A DNA stretch of 64,000 bases from Saprospiraceae bacterium (GTDB lineage Bacteria > Bacteroidota > Bacteroidia > Chitinophagales > Saprospiraceae). The first letter of the stretch is position 1. Every line of letters starts with the position of its first letter. Shown piece after piece: positions 38,102-49,166 of this stretch. The notes below the pieces were generated by a model. It ran no database searches and was not told the origin of the DNA. It saw only the letters and a program-made list of their open reading frames with translations. Position numbers and translations under genes: made by a program. The stretch lies in contig JADJLN010000001.1 in NCBI GenBank assembly GCA_016710115.1, forward strand, positions 434,001 to 498,000, read 5' to 3'.

Positions 38102-39650
38102 TTAATGCTCATGCCCATGCGCCGGCATGGTACCTGTAGCGGTGGACAATTTGATCTGGTAGGCCCCTCTGGTGACGATCCGTTCACCTTCCATTATCCC
38201 GGATAGGACCTGTACATGCATGCCATCGGATGCTCCGATTTGCAGTTCGCGTTTTTGAAAACGCTCACCACTGGTCTGGACATAGGCATAAAAAACACCC
38301 TGTTCTTCGAGCAAGGCGGTAACAGGAATCACTAGGGAAGGCTTCGGGTTTGAGAGAAGAAACACTTCGACTGATGATCCGGGAATCAGTCCTGCTGTCC
38401 GGTCAATTTCGAAATAGACAGGTAAAAAGGGTGAACCGCCGGTTACGGATTTCCCTGTTGAAATCAGTTTCCCGTTCAAGTCATTTGTGGCATACACATA
38501 CCTGGATTCAACCGATTTGAAATTGGCGGCACGGAAGGATTGGATGCGGGAAAAATATTTCTGTGAAAGATCAGCGCGTAATACCAGTCTCCGCCCTTTA
38601 GATATTGTCGCAAGGGGTTGGCCGGCCTGCACATAGACTCCGTTGTCTACCAATATATCGTTCAGGTATCCGCTGACAGGCACCCTGACATTGGCCTGTT
38701 TCTTGTTGAATGCCTTCGAAAGGGATACTTGATCTCGTTGCGATCTGGCCAGCTCCAGTCTTCGGTTGATTTCCAGAAATTCTTTTTCTGAAATCAGCTT
38801 GTCCTTGACGAGCTCCGCGGCCCGGTCATATTGTTTTTGTGCTGTTGCTAATTCATTTTCGGCTCGTCGTACATCTTCTTCCAATCCGCTCAAGGCGACG
38901 TCCGTACCCTTGATGGTAAACAGTGTGGTGCCGACTGCCATGTTCGTTCCGGATACCACCTGTTTTTCTGCATACGTAAGGATGCCATTGATCTGCGCGG
39001 TGAGTACGGCTTCATCACCTGGAGCATGCAGGAGCTGTCCACTGGTCTTGACCACTTCGCTGAACGGCATGATTTGCGCCGGAGCATTTGCAAATTCCAC
39101 TTTCCAGGCTTGTTCTTTCAACCAGGTGATATCACTGCTGTCATCCGTGTTCATTCCTCGTGTAGCCAGTCTGGCCATCTTTTCGTCAGGAAAAACGCCC
39201 ACTTTTTCGATGGTGATCTGATCGGTGAATGCGGGTGTACGGATGTCGAACACCAGGTTGTATACGCCTTTCTTTTCTGGGGTCATCCGCAGACGGAAGA
39301 TGCCAGGCACTTCGGGCCGCTCTGCTGTAATGGACTGTGCCTGTCCAGCCTGGTCCACCAGCGAAAGGGGTTACACTCCCTGAATCGACAGCCGTAAACA
39401 GGTCGCCTGTCTTGGCAAAATGGGCAGCGAACCGACTTTCCTGTCCTGCGACAAGTGGTTTGAATTCCACAAAGAGTTCAGTCTTGTCGGAGTACAGGGT
39501 ATACACCAGGGGTTCAAGTGTCTCTTCCTGACTGGAAATGTGATTGCCGTGTTCGTCATGTGCATGGGAGCTGTCTGCATCATGTGATCGGGTGCATCCC
39601 GCAAGGATGAAGAGATGGGCTGCGATGAGCAGTATACTGGGTTTCATCAT
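38102..39650 (-). CDS. Membrane-fusion lipoprotein of the Cus/Czc system (frameshifted at 39367)
   Basis: About 515 residues after repair. The lipobox is LAGC (Cys near residue 19), followed by a His/Asp-rich stretch (HDADSSHAHDEHGNH) that could bind metal. The N-terminal extension resembles CusB-type sensor domains. The body has the barrel-sandwich hybrid (IMPFSEVVKTSGQLL, VNAGQPLATI-like) and a coiled coil about residues 235-280. Dropping one C from CCCC at 39367-39370 joins DSGSVT to LSLVDQAGQAQSITAERPEV. It sits 11 bases upstream of the pump gene. Metal is passed from this protein to the pump in studied systems. Confidence 0.85.
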
Positions 39651-39768
39651 GGAAGAATTGGATGGATAATGCGATCAGCCAGATCCTCGGAAGGAAAGAC
39701 TGGTGAGAAAAGCAAACAGGTGCGCCTGACTGGATAGCCGGGCGTAGGGCCAGGTTGACCGGCTGGAG

Positions 39769-40173
39769 TTATGCTTTGGGGGGTTGCCAGATGTCACTGG
39801 CATGGAGGGAAGAATGCCACCTCTTGAACCAGGGAGTCAGTGCATTTGACGTCGTCTCCGGACGGGCAGGCGTCACGAATCGTTGGGATTCACTCAACAG
39901 AAATGGCATTTGCAAACTGATGTTCTGTTGATGTTGGTCATGTTGAAACGGCAGTTTGCGATGCGCATCCGAATCTTCCTTGTGATGATCATGATCTGTA
40001 AAATGCATCTCCACAAATCTTCCGAGATGGCCATCCTGATGATGGTGGCTGACATGGTGAGCATAGTGGTGGATCAATGCGCCCAGCTTGATGACGCCCT
40101 GAATACCCTGCGATCCTGGCAAGCTGCTTGCGAGGATTTGGAATGCCAGGAAGATGGGCCAGTATCTCAACAT
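39769..40173 (-). CDS. His-rich exported protein heading the metal-efflux operon
   Basis: About 134 residues. An N-terminal hydrophobic stretch (MLRYWPIFLAFQILASS) is followed by many histidines, for example HHYAHHVSHHHQDGH and HFTDHDHHKEDSD. These imply binding of a soft or borderline metal in the periplasm. It is 119 bases upstream of the adaptor gene. It could buffer or sense the exported metal. I start it at the ATG at 40173; a TTG nine codons earlier is possible. No family name known to me. Confidence 0.7.
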   Translation of the reverse strand: MLRYWPIFLAFQILASSLPGSQGIQGVIKLGALIHHYAHHVSHHHQDGHLGRFVEMHFTDHDHHKEDSDAHRKLPFQHDQHQQNISLQMPFLLSESQRFVTPARPETTSNALTPWFKRWHSSLHASDIWQPPKA

Positions 40174-40200
40174 ATATCCTGCAAAAGTACGTGAATTCAA

Positions 40201-41064
40201 CCATCTTTTCCACGCAGTGACGTTATCAGATTGTTACTGTGCCCTGAGAAGCGGGCAGGAATCTGGCACCAGCTTTTTTTGCACTGCAATGGCAGGGGAT
40301 CTGCCGGGAGATGAACAGGACAGGGTGGTTCTGTGGGACCGGGAAATAAAGGAAGGGGTGAGCAACAGGTTCGCCAGGACTTGAATGGTCCCTTTTCAGA
40401 GAGCGAGCAGATGAGTAGAAGAAAGTGCAGGCATGGCTTTGATTTCGCCACCTTCATGATGCATGAAAATGGTGAGTTGCACAAGAAACCTGATCTATTC
40501 AGATGATCAAGTGCGATTTTTGTTCTGATAGGTCAGACAGATTCCTCTGTTTGGCAGTGCTGACCTGAAATCAGCGCCAACGCACATAAAGTCATGCCCT
40601 TTCTGGAAAAGGTCTCAATCACATGCCATCAATCCAGACCATCCCGATTCTGAATCCACCAATCAGTTTTTCCAGAAGTGGTGATTTGGACAGGTTGGCA
40701 ATACCAAATAGGAAAAGATCTTTTCCTACCTCTTCCTTACGCTACTTGATTTCAATATTGCCTTGGTCACGAACCAGAGTGAAATTATACCCTACCACCA
40801 AAACCGGATAGTCCAGAAAAGGACAAATTACTGGATCCGGTTCATCAGATTGGCAATTGCTCTCTTTTCTTTCTGCCAACATGCTCCAACAGGGCTATAC
40901 TTCTCAATTCCATTTATTCCCAGATCAATTCCTGAAAGCAAAGGTTCCTGGAGTTTTGCCTTCGAAATATTTATCCCGGGTAATGCCAATCTGCATGTTC
41001 AGTTAGCCATGGACTGGATTTTGTTTGATGAGATTCAGAAATGCAGGAAGGATAGGACCGTTAC
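40201..41064. other. Gap of about 860 bases with a gene relic
   Basis: Contains a degraded copy of part of the haem-protein gene (40292-40370) and otherwise only short frames without family signs. The promoter of the metal operon should lie within 40180-40300. A minus-strand stretch at 40620-40810 reads as protein-like pieces broken by a stop and may be an old pseudogene. Confidence 0.45.
40292..40370 (-). pseudogene. Relic of the HzsA-like gene N-terminal region
   Basis: The plus strand reads GCAGGGGATCTGCCGGGA, then a diverged middle, then GGGGTGAGCAACAGG. The same order and spacing occurs at 33543-33621 inside the haem-protein gene. The copy has mismatches and small indels and no open frame, so it is a dead fragment. 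Confidence 0.65.
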
Positions 41065-41234
41065 TCAATCCCGTGAAAACCGTTGTCCCACGAAGAAAAT
41101 CAGACTGGCAATGAGAAACAGGATATTGACGGAACGGGCAAAAGGGGAGCTCCTTCAGGGTAAATTTGGCCCAGGAGCACAACCAGATTGAGGATGATCA
41201 GCAGGGTGAGAACCAGTTTTTTTCGGGATGTCAT
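41065..41234 (-). CDS. Small two-span membrane protein (frameshifted at 41144)
   Basis: Hidden by a one-base deletion. From the ATG at 41234: MTSRKKLVLTLLIILNLVV, then LLGQIYPEGAP. With one C added to CCCC at 41144-41147 it continues PFARSVNILFLIASLIFFVGQ and ends RFSRD. That is 56 residues: a lysine-rich start, two membrane spans and a basic tail. The length (170 bases) is one short of a multiple of three, as expected for a single deletion. It starts 25 bases after the T9SS gene stop on the same strand, so it is probably the second gene of that unit. Function unknown. Confidence 0.6.
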
Positions 41235-41258
41235 ATTGACTTTCAGATTGGGGGTAGG

Positions 41259-42170
41259 TTATTCAATGATCAGAAACTGGTTGGAATGGACCCCGGTGTC
41301 CGCTCCTGTAAACCGGATCGAATAAATGCCCCGGGGAAGGAAAGCCGTATCAATAGTCAGGCGATCGGTTTGACAAGGGAAGGATCTGACAATCCTGGCA
41401 TGGCTGTCGAAGATGTCCACTCTACCAATCATTTCTTTACCAAATAGGACGGATATGGCACCCTGGGCAGGATTTGGATAAAGGTAGAATCCGGGATCTG
41501 GACCTGATTTTTCTGCGATCGCATCGATCAGGGTTCCATAGACATCAAAGTTGTCGAGCATCCAACCTTCATGACTGGAAGGTATACTGTCGGTACGGAA
41601 CACAAACCGGATTTGTACTGAATCCACGTTTGGAATTGGTGGATTTCCTTCACCGTTACCCCAACAAAGGGTAACCGGGTAGAAATTGTCCTGAGTTCCA
41701 GTGAAAGCAATTTCTCCGGTGTAAAGGGTATCCAGACTCAAGCCGGAAGGGTCGATCTGGACCATGGGGCGAAATACAGTATCTGTGAATATATTCTGCC
41801 ATGTCATCCCCTTGTCATAGGAAGCTTCAATCCAGCCTCCGTCCCGTTTATACTCTGTGTCCATTTTATGATGGAACTGGAGAACGAAGTAGGGGAACAT
41901 CCAGAATCCGTTTTGATCAATGGTGAATTGAAAGGTGGAAAAGTTGTTGTCCGGATATGTAATCGATGTATCGGTAAAGATTGCATTGGGTACGGAATAG
42001 GCTGTTTTAAATTTGATTTTTTCCGGGGAACCGATCGTCCAGATGTTATTCTCCAGGGAAGTATCTATTGTGATATCCAAATTCTGGTTTATTTCGAAAT
42101 TGTTGAATTGTTGAGCAAGCGACGAGCTCGTCACAGTCAGGATAATCACCAGGGCAAACGTTGATTTCAT
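41259..42170 (-). CDS. T9SS-exported protein of unknown function
   Basis: 303 residues, intact. Signal peptide ending in SSLAQ (residue 19). The central region (30-215) is beta-rich with aromatic motifs: WIEASYDKGMTWQNI and HEGWMLDNFDVYG. This is typical of the MAM/immunoglobulin-like domains often placed before a sorting domain. The C-terminus is a T9SS type A domain (YLYPNPAQGAIS to FLIIE). No enzyme motif is seen. The small membrane protein gene follows it. Confidence 0.75.
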   Translation of the reverse strand: MKSTFALVIILTVTSSSLAQQFNNFEINQNLDITIDTSLENNIWTIGSPEKIKFKTAYSVPNAIFTDTSITYPDNNFSTFQFTIDQNGFWMFPYFVLQFHHKMDTEYKRDGGWIEASYDKGMTWQNIFTDTVFRPMVQIDPSGLSLDTLYTGEIAFTGTQDNFYPVTLCWGNGEGNPPIPNVDSVQIRFVFRTDSIPSSHEGWMLDNFDVYGTLIDAIAEKSGPDPGFYLYPNPAQGAISVLFGKEMIGRVDIFDSHARIVRSFPCQTDRLTIDTAFLPRGIYSIRFTGADTGVHSNQFLIIE

Positions 42171-42568
42171 AGTTTGTTTTCGTTTTGAGGCCTCTTTTTT
42201 TAGGCAATGACGGCAATATTCTGCGAGATGCCAGTCATGATTCCGGACAGGTTTACCCTTGATACCTAAAGGTGGTGAGTTTACAAATTCCGGTTATCAT
42301 TTCCAAGATAGGAATCCTGGTGATCATTCATCAACGCGAATGTGGAGCGTCATTTAGGTATCAGAAATGGATTGTTCTGTTCATGCCTGGTTATACCCAC
42401 AAAACAATACCGGAAAAGCTTCAACTCGAGGTTGACTGAATTGAGGAAGGTAAACCGGTTTTACTGGCCACTGTCAGATTCCTGTTCCTCATTCGTGCAG
42501 ATTGGTTAAAAAAAGGAAAGCCGGCCCCCTGTCCAGGAAGCCGGCTTGTCAATTTGCTGTATACAGGC
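42171..42568. other. Gap of about 400 bases between minus-strand units
   Basis: Apart from the efflux-operon terminator near its right end it holds nothing recognisable. The promoter for the T9SS gene should be in 42171-42300. Confidence 0.45.
42508..42547 (-). terminator. Terminator of the RND multidrug-efflux operon
   Basis: Minus strand: AAGCCGGC, a 14-base loop, GCCGGCTT, then TCCTTTTTTT. An 8-bp GC stem with a T7 run, 21 bases beyond the pump gene's stop. Confidence 0.85.
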
Positions 42569-45500
42569 TTATTCTCCAGTGCCGAATCTGATCCGGCTCC
42601 AGCGGATACCCCGAAAGCTCAACCAATACATCACCGGTACCACAACCAGGGTCAGGAAGGTTGCAAAGGTCAGTCCATAGATTACCGTCCAGGCCAGTGG
42701 CCCCCAAAACGCAACATTGTCGCCTCCAATGAAGATATGTGGATCAGACTCGGATATCAAGGTGAAGAAGTTGAAGTTGAACCCGATTGCGAGGGGAACC
42801 AGACCGAGAACGGTTGTGATCGCAGTCAACAATACAGGTCGCAATCGCCGAGCGCCCGCCTGAATGATGGCTTCCTGCACCTCAGGCAACGGGAGGTCAT
42901 ATTCACTTTCCTTATTCAGTTCATCCCGCCGTCTGTGCATCAGAAGGTTGGTATAATCCAGCAATACGATCGCATTATTCACAACAACACCAGCCAGTGA
43001 GATGATCCCCACACCAGTCATAATGATCACGATATCCGCACCGGTGAAGACATACCCGAGAAAGACACCAATCGTGCTGAACAGCACGGTCAGCATGATA
43101 ATGAATGGTGAAACCAGCGAGTTGAACTGCGCGACAATGATGATGAAGATCGAAAAGATGGCGACCATAAATGCTGTGCTCAGAAAGGCCAGGTCCTTAG
43201 CCTGCTGCTCCTGTTCACCTGTGAATTCATAACTGAAGCCCGGAGGCCAGTTGTATTCCGGCAGGACCTCCTTCAACTGGCCCACAATTTCATTGGCATT
43301 ATACCCTTTGAGCACATTGGAATACACCGTGATCACGCGGTCGAGATCCTTCCGTTTGATCGAACTGTATGTACTGGCATATTCGATATCCGCTACCGCC
43401 GAGATCGGTACCTGAACGATCTTGCCGTTGGTGGGATTCCGGAATGTGACCTTCTGATTCAGAATGGCATCGATATTATTCCGGTACCGTTCATTCAGGC
43501 GCACCATGATCGGATGCTCATCTTCCCCGTCCTTGAATTTACTCACCTCCTTCCCAAAGATGGCCGTCCGGATGCCGGAGGAGATCTGTGCTGTGGACAG
43601 TTCAAACCGACGGGCGGCTTCCCGGTTGATATGGACAATGAGTTCCGGTTTGCCGACATCGACATCCGCCTGAAGTTTTTCGATCCCGGAGATCTTTTTC
43701 TCCTCAATAAAGTGGATCAGATCCTGCGAAAGCACAGCCAGTTTGTCAATATCCTGTCCCTGGATCTCGATATTGATCGGTTTTCCTGCAGGCGGACCAT
43801 CGGCATTTTTATCGACGACGATATCCACTCCGGCATATCCTTTCACTGCTTCACGAACCTTTTCCATCACCTCGAAGGTGGAAATTCCATTCCGATCAGC
43901 GGCAGGGACAAAGGATACGGTCAGACGGGCCTTGTGTGGTGTGACACCGGGCTCGGGTGGGCTGTTGGGATCAGATGTGTTTTCACCGATCTGGGAAAGT
44001 ACCGCATCCACAATTGTTGTATACGGCTCAAGTGTTTTTTCGATCCGGTTCTCCAGATCGACCATGATCTTGTCGGTTTCCTCAATATCCCTGCCGAGTG
44101 GAAGTTCAACAAAGGCATTGATATAGAGCGGATCGGCTACAGGAAAGAATTCGACCTTCGGCGATTTGATGCCCAGGGCAATAATGGCCACAAAGAGCAA
44201 AAGAAAAGTGCCACCAAATATGGCCCAGGGACGAATCCCACCCAGGCCCCAGCGTACAAACTGGTAGTATTTCATTTCCAGCCAGGGCATGGCATTTTCC
44301 TGGAAGTAAAAAGATGCCGGCCGCAGCAGCCAAAAGTTGATCAGCGAAAAGATGGAAACGATCAACATACTGTTCCGCATCCAGATTACCCCTCCGAGAT
44401 GCGCAAGGATGGCGATGACGAATGTGATGCCGGCCAGGATGGATGTGTTGCGCACTTTTCGAGCCCGATCCAGTGCATTTGTCGCTTTTGTGTCGATGGC
44501 CATGTACCGGCTTGTGAACACGGGATTGATCACCAGCGCGACGAGCAGTGAAGAGGTCAACACAATGATGAGTGTGATCGGCAGATATTTCATAAAGCTG
44601 CCCATCAGTCCAGGCCAGAATGCCATCGGCAGGAAGGCGGCCAGTGTGGTTGCTGTTGAAGCGATAATGGGAATAGCTACTTCACCTGTCCCGTGTTTGG
44701 AAGCCAGCCCCGTTTTTCACCTCCCTGCATAAACCGGAAAATATTTTCCACGACAACGATCCCGTTGTCCACCAGCATACCCAGGGCCAGGATCAGGGAG
44801 AAGAGCACGACAATATTCAAGGTTGTACCCGTAAAATTGAGCACCATAATCCCCATCAGCATGGACAGCGGTATGGCCATTCCAACAAAAAGGGCGTTGC
44901 GAATCCCCATGAAGAACAGGAGGACCAGAACCACCAGGATCACCCCGGAAATAATGCTGTTTTCGAGGTTGGAGACCTCGGTACGGGTGTTGACCGACTG
45001 GTCGTTGAACAGGGCAACCTTGAGCTCTTCGGGAAAGACATGTTTTTTGGCATAAGCCACCTTTTCATTGATCTTGTCCGACGCACTGAGCAGGTTGGCT
45101 CCCTTCCGCTTGATCACATCAAGAGACACAACGGGGTTGGCATCCGAACGGGCAATACTGCTTCGTTCTTTATAACCATAGGTGACCTTTGCGATGTCGC
45201 CCAGATAGATCGGCTTTTGCCCTTCACTCTTGACGATGATCCGTTCCATGTCTTCGGCATGCTCAAATTCACCGACAACACGCACAGCCCGACGGAAACC
45301 ATTGTTGACAATCTCGCCGGCAGACATGTTCATGTTCTCCCAGTTGACCGCATTTTCGATATCCGTAAAACTCACCTGCAATGCATCCATTCGTGGAAGA
45401 TCCACGTCGATTTTTACTTCCCGTTCGAGTGATCCTTTGATTTCTACACCAGAGATCTCATCGATGTTTTCGATCTCGTCTTCGAGATATTCTGCAAAAC

Positions 45501-46005
45501 TGCGGAGCTCATCATTGGTGTATTTCCCGGAAAGATTGACCGTCATGATCGGCACTTCCGAAAGGTTGACATCGAAAATGTCCGGGTCCTCAGTCAGGTC
45601 ATTTGGCAGGTCCGATTTGGCCTTGTCCACTGCGTCCTTGATCTTGCGAACGGCATCATCAATATCGACATAGGTCTCGAATTCGGCGGTGATCACCGAA
45701 AAATCCTGGAGTGAATTGGATTTGACATTTTTCAGTCCGACAATGGATTTGATCTCCTTTTCGATCGGTCGGGTGATCAGATTTTCAATATCCGCAGCGG
45801 AGTTGCCAAAATAGGGCGTATTCACAAAGACCGTCGGAAAACTCACCTCCGGAAACTGCTCCTTTGGCATGCTATTATAGGCCCCGACTCCGAAGATGAC
45901 GATCATCAGGGTCAGAATGAAAATGCTGGTCCCGTTGTCGACAGCGAAGGAGGTCAGACCAAATTCCTTGACCTTATTGGCCTCCGGTTTTTTATCCTCA
46001 ATCAT
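42569..46005 (-). CDS. RND multidrug-type efflux permease (frameshifted at 44708)
   Basis: About 1145 residues after repair. A proton-driven trimeric exporter of the AcrB/HAE1-like group. The first half begins MIEDKKPEANKVKEFGL and has the first span, the loop PKEQFPEVSFPTVFVNTPY, and LGMLVDNGIVVVENIF in the fourth span. The second half continues IASTATTLAAFLPMAFW and ends with SRIRFGTGE. The halves join as EKRGLASKHGTGEVAIP if GGGG at 44708-44711 is GGGGG. The start overlaps the adaptor's stop by 8 bases. Substrates are unknown. Confidence 0.88.
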
Positions 46006-47168
46006 TGGTCTCGGTTTTGATATCGAGCAGATCGTTTTCTGACAGATTGCGTGCACCTCTGATGATGATCTCATCCCCGGCTTTCAGCCCCTCGGTGATC
46101 ACAATCTGGTTGTCATAGCTTTCTCCGGTAGTGACATATACTTTCCGGGCGATCTTGCCCTTTGTCGGTAGCTTCAGTGATGTAGACAAATTGTTTGCCT
46201 CCGACTTCCTGCTGGACCAGGTCGACACTCACGACGATCGCATCCGGTTCCTTGTAATCTTCAATATGGACCAGCGCCAGGAGGTTGGGTTTGAAGGCAC
46301 CCTTCGCGTTGTTCAGTGAAGTTTCGATATGGAAGGTCCGGTTGGACGGGTGAACAACCTTGCCCACAACGCGGATGGTTTCCGTCTGTTCGCTATCCAG
46401 TGTGGGTACCTGAACTTTGACCTTTTCCCCGTTCCGGATGGTACCGACATATCGCTCTGGCACTTCGGCTGTCACTTTCAGGTCACGCGTATTGATCAAT
46501 TGCATGATCGGCATTCCGGGAGGGGCGATATCGCCCAATTCGGCAGTGACACCTTCGATCACACCGGATATCGGAGCATAGATATTGGCTTTTTTCAATT
46601 GGGCGCGAAGGCCGGCAAGACCCTTTTCGATGCGTTCCTTGTTGTTTTTAGCCTGCAGATATTGGATTTCAGAGCCGATCTTCTGGTCCCAAAGTCGCTT
46701 CTGGCGGTTGAACACATCGACAGCCAGTTCGAGACTGGTCTCCATTTCCTCGATCTGCTTGTTCAGCGGCTCCATGTCGACACTGGCCAATAACTGACCT
46801 TTGTTGACGGACTCGCCTTCCTTCACATTCAGGCGAATGTGCCGGCCCCCGGTTTCGCTGCTGATATTGTTTTTTTTGACCGGATCGATATTGCCCTGGA
46901 TCTCGGTAACCCGACGGAAGGTCGTTTTGGAAAGAAGGGTAGTGGTAACCACTTTTGCTTCTTCTTCACTGTTCGCACCGGCCTGGTTGCCCAGGAGATC
47001 TTCCAGGTCAGCGATCTCCTTTTTCAAGGCAATCAATTCCTGGCGTTTAGCGTCAAGCATGACGCGTTGTCCTTCGACATCCGAAGGGATGGCGGTTTCC
47101 TGGCCGGTTTCACCGCAAGAGCCCAGGATGAGGGTCAGGATAGCGAGGGGTAGTAAAGCATGTTTCAT
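45998..47168 (-). CDS. Membrane-fusion lipoprotein of the RND operon (frameshifted at 46158)
   Basis: About 389 residues after repair. The lipobox is ILGSC (Cys near residue 18). A short coiled coil about 33-60, the lipoyl-like halves (VKEGESVNKGQLLASVDMEPL; ANIYAPISGVIEGVTAELGD) and a beta-barrel domain follow, typical of AcrA-like adaptors. Removing one G from GGG at 46158-46160 gives YITEATDKGKIARKVYVTTGE, continuing to KTETND. It lies 17 bases after the channel gene. Confidence 0.85.
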
Positions 47169-47185
47169 AACGGTTGGAGGAGGTT

Positions 47186-48509
47186 TTATTTACCTAAAGC
47201 GTTTTCGAGTGACTGGATAGCGCGGACGACATCATATTGTGCCTGGACATGCTGACGCTGAGCAGCAAAGAGGGCCTGTTCAGCCTGGTTGATCTCCAGA
47301 CTGGAACCCACGCCCTCACGGTATTTGGTGCGAGTCGTGTCATAGATCCGTTCGGCCATGGCCAGGTTCTTTTCCTGGTTGCGCAGTTTATCCATTGCAC
47401 TGGAATATTGATTGCGGGCATTCTGGATCGACATGTCGATCTGTTGCTCCAGCATCAGTAACTGGACATTTGTATTCTGTTCGGTGACTTCCGCACGCTG
47501 AACGCGTCCTTCGTGAGCAAACCGTCGAACAGGGGTGCTTTGAGTGAAAGTCCGGCCCAGGATGCATTCGCCCAGATCCCGTCTTTGGCATTGTCTCCCT
47601 GGAATGAGCGCTGCAGGTTGGCAAACCCGTTCAGGCTGGGCAGGTAGCCGAATTTGGCGAGGCGGACATTCAACTCAGCCAGGTTTTTCCCTGAAGAGCA
47701 ACGCGGTAATCGGGCCAGGATTGGTAATCGACTTTTCCGGACAGATCCGAAGCCGCCGGGGCAGTCAGCATTTCCTGCAGGTTGCCTGTCACCTCCAGCG
47801 GTTGTGTCATTGGATACCCCAGCACCATCTTCAATCCGTTGAGGATGATATCGCGCTGATTGGCGATCTGTTCACGATCTGTTTGCAGCGTAGCGATGGA
47901 GAGGTCGAGACGATCGACATCCAGCAGCTCGACAAAGCCTTCATCAAAAAGCGCCTTTGTCTCCTTTCGCAAAGTCTGCAGGTTGGCGATGTTCTTGTCG
48001 AGGTTGGCCAGGTTTTCATCGACCAGGAGAACAGGCAGGAAGGCATCGATAACCTGGTATTTGACCTTGCGCTGGACACTGACCAGTTCCTGTGCGGTAT
48101 AGTCGCGATACCCCCGGGCAGCTTTCAGTCCGACGAAGTAGCTGGGGTCGAAAATCATCGTGTTGAGAGCCAGGGTGCCAGTGAGATTGTTCTTCACGCC
48201 AAAGCGAATGGCCCGTTCGGCATTGGGGTCTGGCTGCCCTGTATTGGGATCGATGAAAAAGTCGGCCGGGAGGACAGAGACGGGCAGTTCCAGATACCGG
48301 GTATACCCGATATCGGCGTTGAGCTGGGGGATCCCGAAAGCCCGTCGTTCGGTGATCTGGCCGTCGGCGTCCATGACCTGGAGGTGGGCCAGTTTGATCT
48401 CCTGGTTGTTCGACTGGGCATAGGCAATGGCCTGTTGAAGGGTCATGGCCGTCTGAGCAGTCAGGCCGGTAGAGGCCAGGAGGATCAGGAAGAGAATCCG
48501 GATGCGCAT
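47186..48509 (-). CDS. TolC-family outer-membrane channel of the RND operon (two frameshifts)
   Basis: About 441 residues after repair. Signal peptide (residues 1-18, GLTAQ), then the two outer-membrane-efflux repeats (MTLQQAIAYAQSNNQEIKL near the start; SSLEINQAEQALFAAQRQH near the end). Three frames join at two sites. At 47684-47688, A5 should be A6 (QGKNLAELNVRLAKFGYLP). At about 47503, one G is missing (KDAVQRAEVTEQNTNVQLLM). It overlaps the tetR stop by 25 bases. Confidence 0.87.
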
Positions 48510-49105
48510 GGTAGTAGGGTTTGCAGGTATTGGCGCCCGGCATCTGTCAGGACGCCGTGCAGGTGATAGGTCAGATGATTGGCCACGAGGTCAGCTTTGT
48601 TGTACTGGTCGTGGGGAAAATATTTTTCATCGATCAGAGCCAGCGCCTTGATCACATAAAGACGGGCAATGACTGCGGGCTCGAAGTCGGAGCGATAGAG
48701 CCCTTCAGCCTGTCCTTTTTCGAGGTTGGTGCGGATGATCTGATAGATATGGTCGCGATGCAGGTGATTGATCTTCACCCAGGTCTGGCGATAGTATTTG
48801 CGCAGGTCGAACAGGAGGAGGGGGGTCATCCGGCGAAGGGTGTCGCCAACCATGCGGGATACGGCGAGCATTTCGTCGATGGCGTTTGCGGCCTGCGCAC
48901 GCTGGTCTTCGATCATGGCCACTTCGGCACGGATATGATTGTCGACGATCTGGTCGATCAGTTCGGCCTTGGTGGGGACGACCTGATAGAGGGTTTTTTT
49001 GGAAATGCCCAATTCGTTAGCCACATCGTCCATGGTGACACTTTTGACGCCGAAGCGAAAAAAGAGGTTTTCAGCGGTTTCCAGAATCTGTCGAAGGGTG
49101 CTCAT
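48485..49105 (-). CDS. TetR/AcrR-family repressor
   Basis: 206 residues. The N-terminal helix-turn-helix reads ILETAENLFFRFGVKSVTMDDVANELGISKKTLYQ, with recognition helix SKKTLYQ. The C-terminal ligand domain is variable. As first gene of the operon it probably represses itself and the efflux genes until a drug or lipid binds. The start at 49105 gives MSTLRQILETAE. A long inverted repeat lies 22 bases before the start. Confidence 0.9.
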   Translation of the reverse strand: MSTLRQILETAENLFFRFGVKSVTMDDVANELGISKKTLYQVVPTKAELIDQIVDNHIRAEVAMIEDQRAQAANAIDEMLAVSRMVGDTLRRMTPLLLFDLRKYYRQTWVKINHLHRDHIYQIIRTNLEKGQAEGLYRSDFEPAVIARLYVIKALALIDEKYFPHDQYNKADLVANHLTYHLHGVLTDAGRQYLQTLLPCASGFSS

Positions 49106-49126
49106 AGCGATATCGAAGGACAAAGT

Positions 49127-49166
49127 AACGCAGGAAACGCCCAATGGTTGAAACGTTTCCTGCGTT
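49127..49166 (-). promoter_or_regulatory. Long inverted repeat upstream of tetR: candidate operator
   Basis: AACGCAGGAAACG (49127-49139) pairs perfectly with CGTTTCCTGCGTT (49154-49166) across 14 bases. The 10-bp palindrome GAAACGTTTC (49150-49159) lies inside it. Position and symmetry suit a TetR operator. On the plus strand the repeat is followed by T4-T6 and could equally fold as a terminator, but no plus-strand gene ends here. Confidence 0.5.

Noticed and set aside
40763..41191. 142-residue plus-strand gene
   Set aside because: It is antisense to the hidden small membrane protein over part of its length and shows no domain.
44708..44711. Programmed ribosomal frameshift in the RND gene
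   Set aside because: There is no slippery heptamer or downstream pseudoknot, and many unrelated genes show the same kind of break.
42569..48509. Efflux genes as true pseudogenes
   Set aside because: Each break is one base in a short homopolymer and both sides keep full family motifs, which is unlike gene decay.
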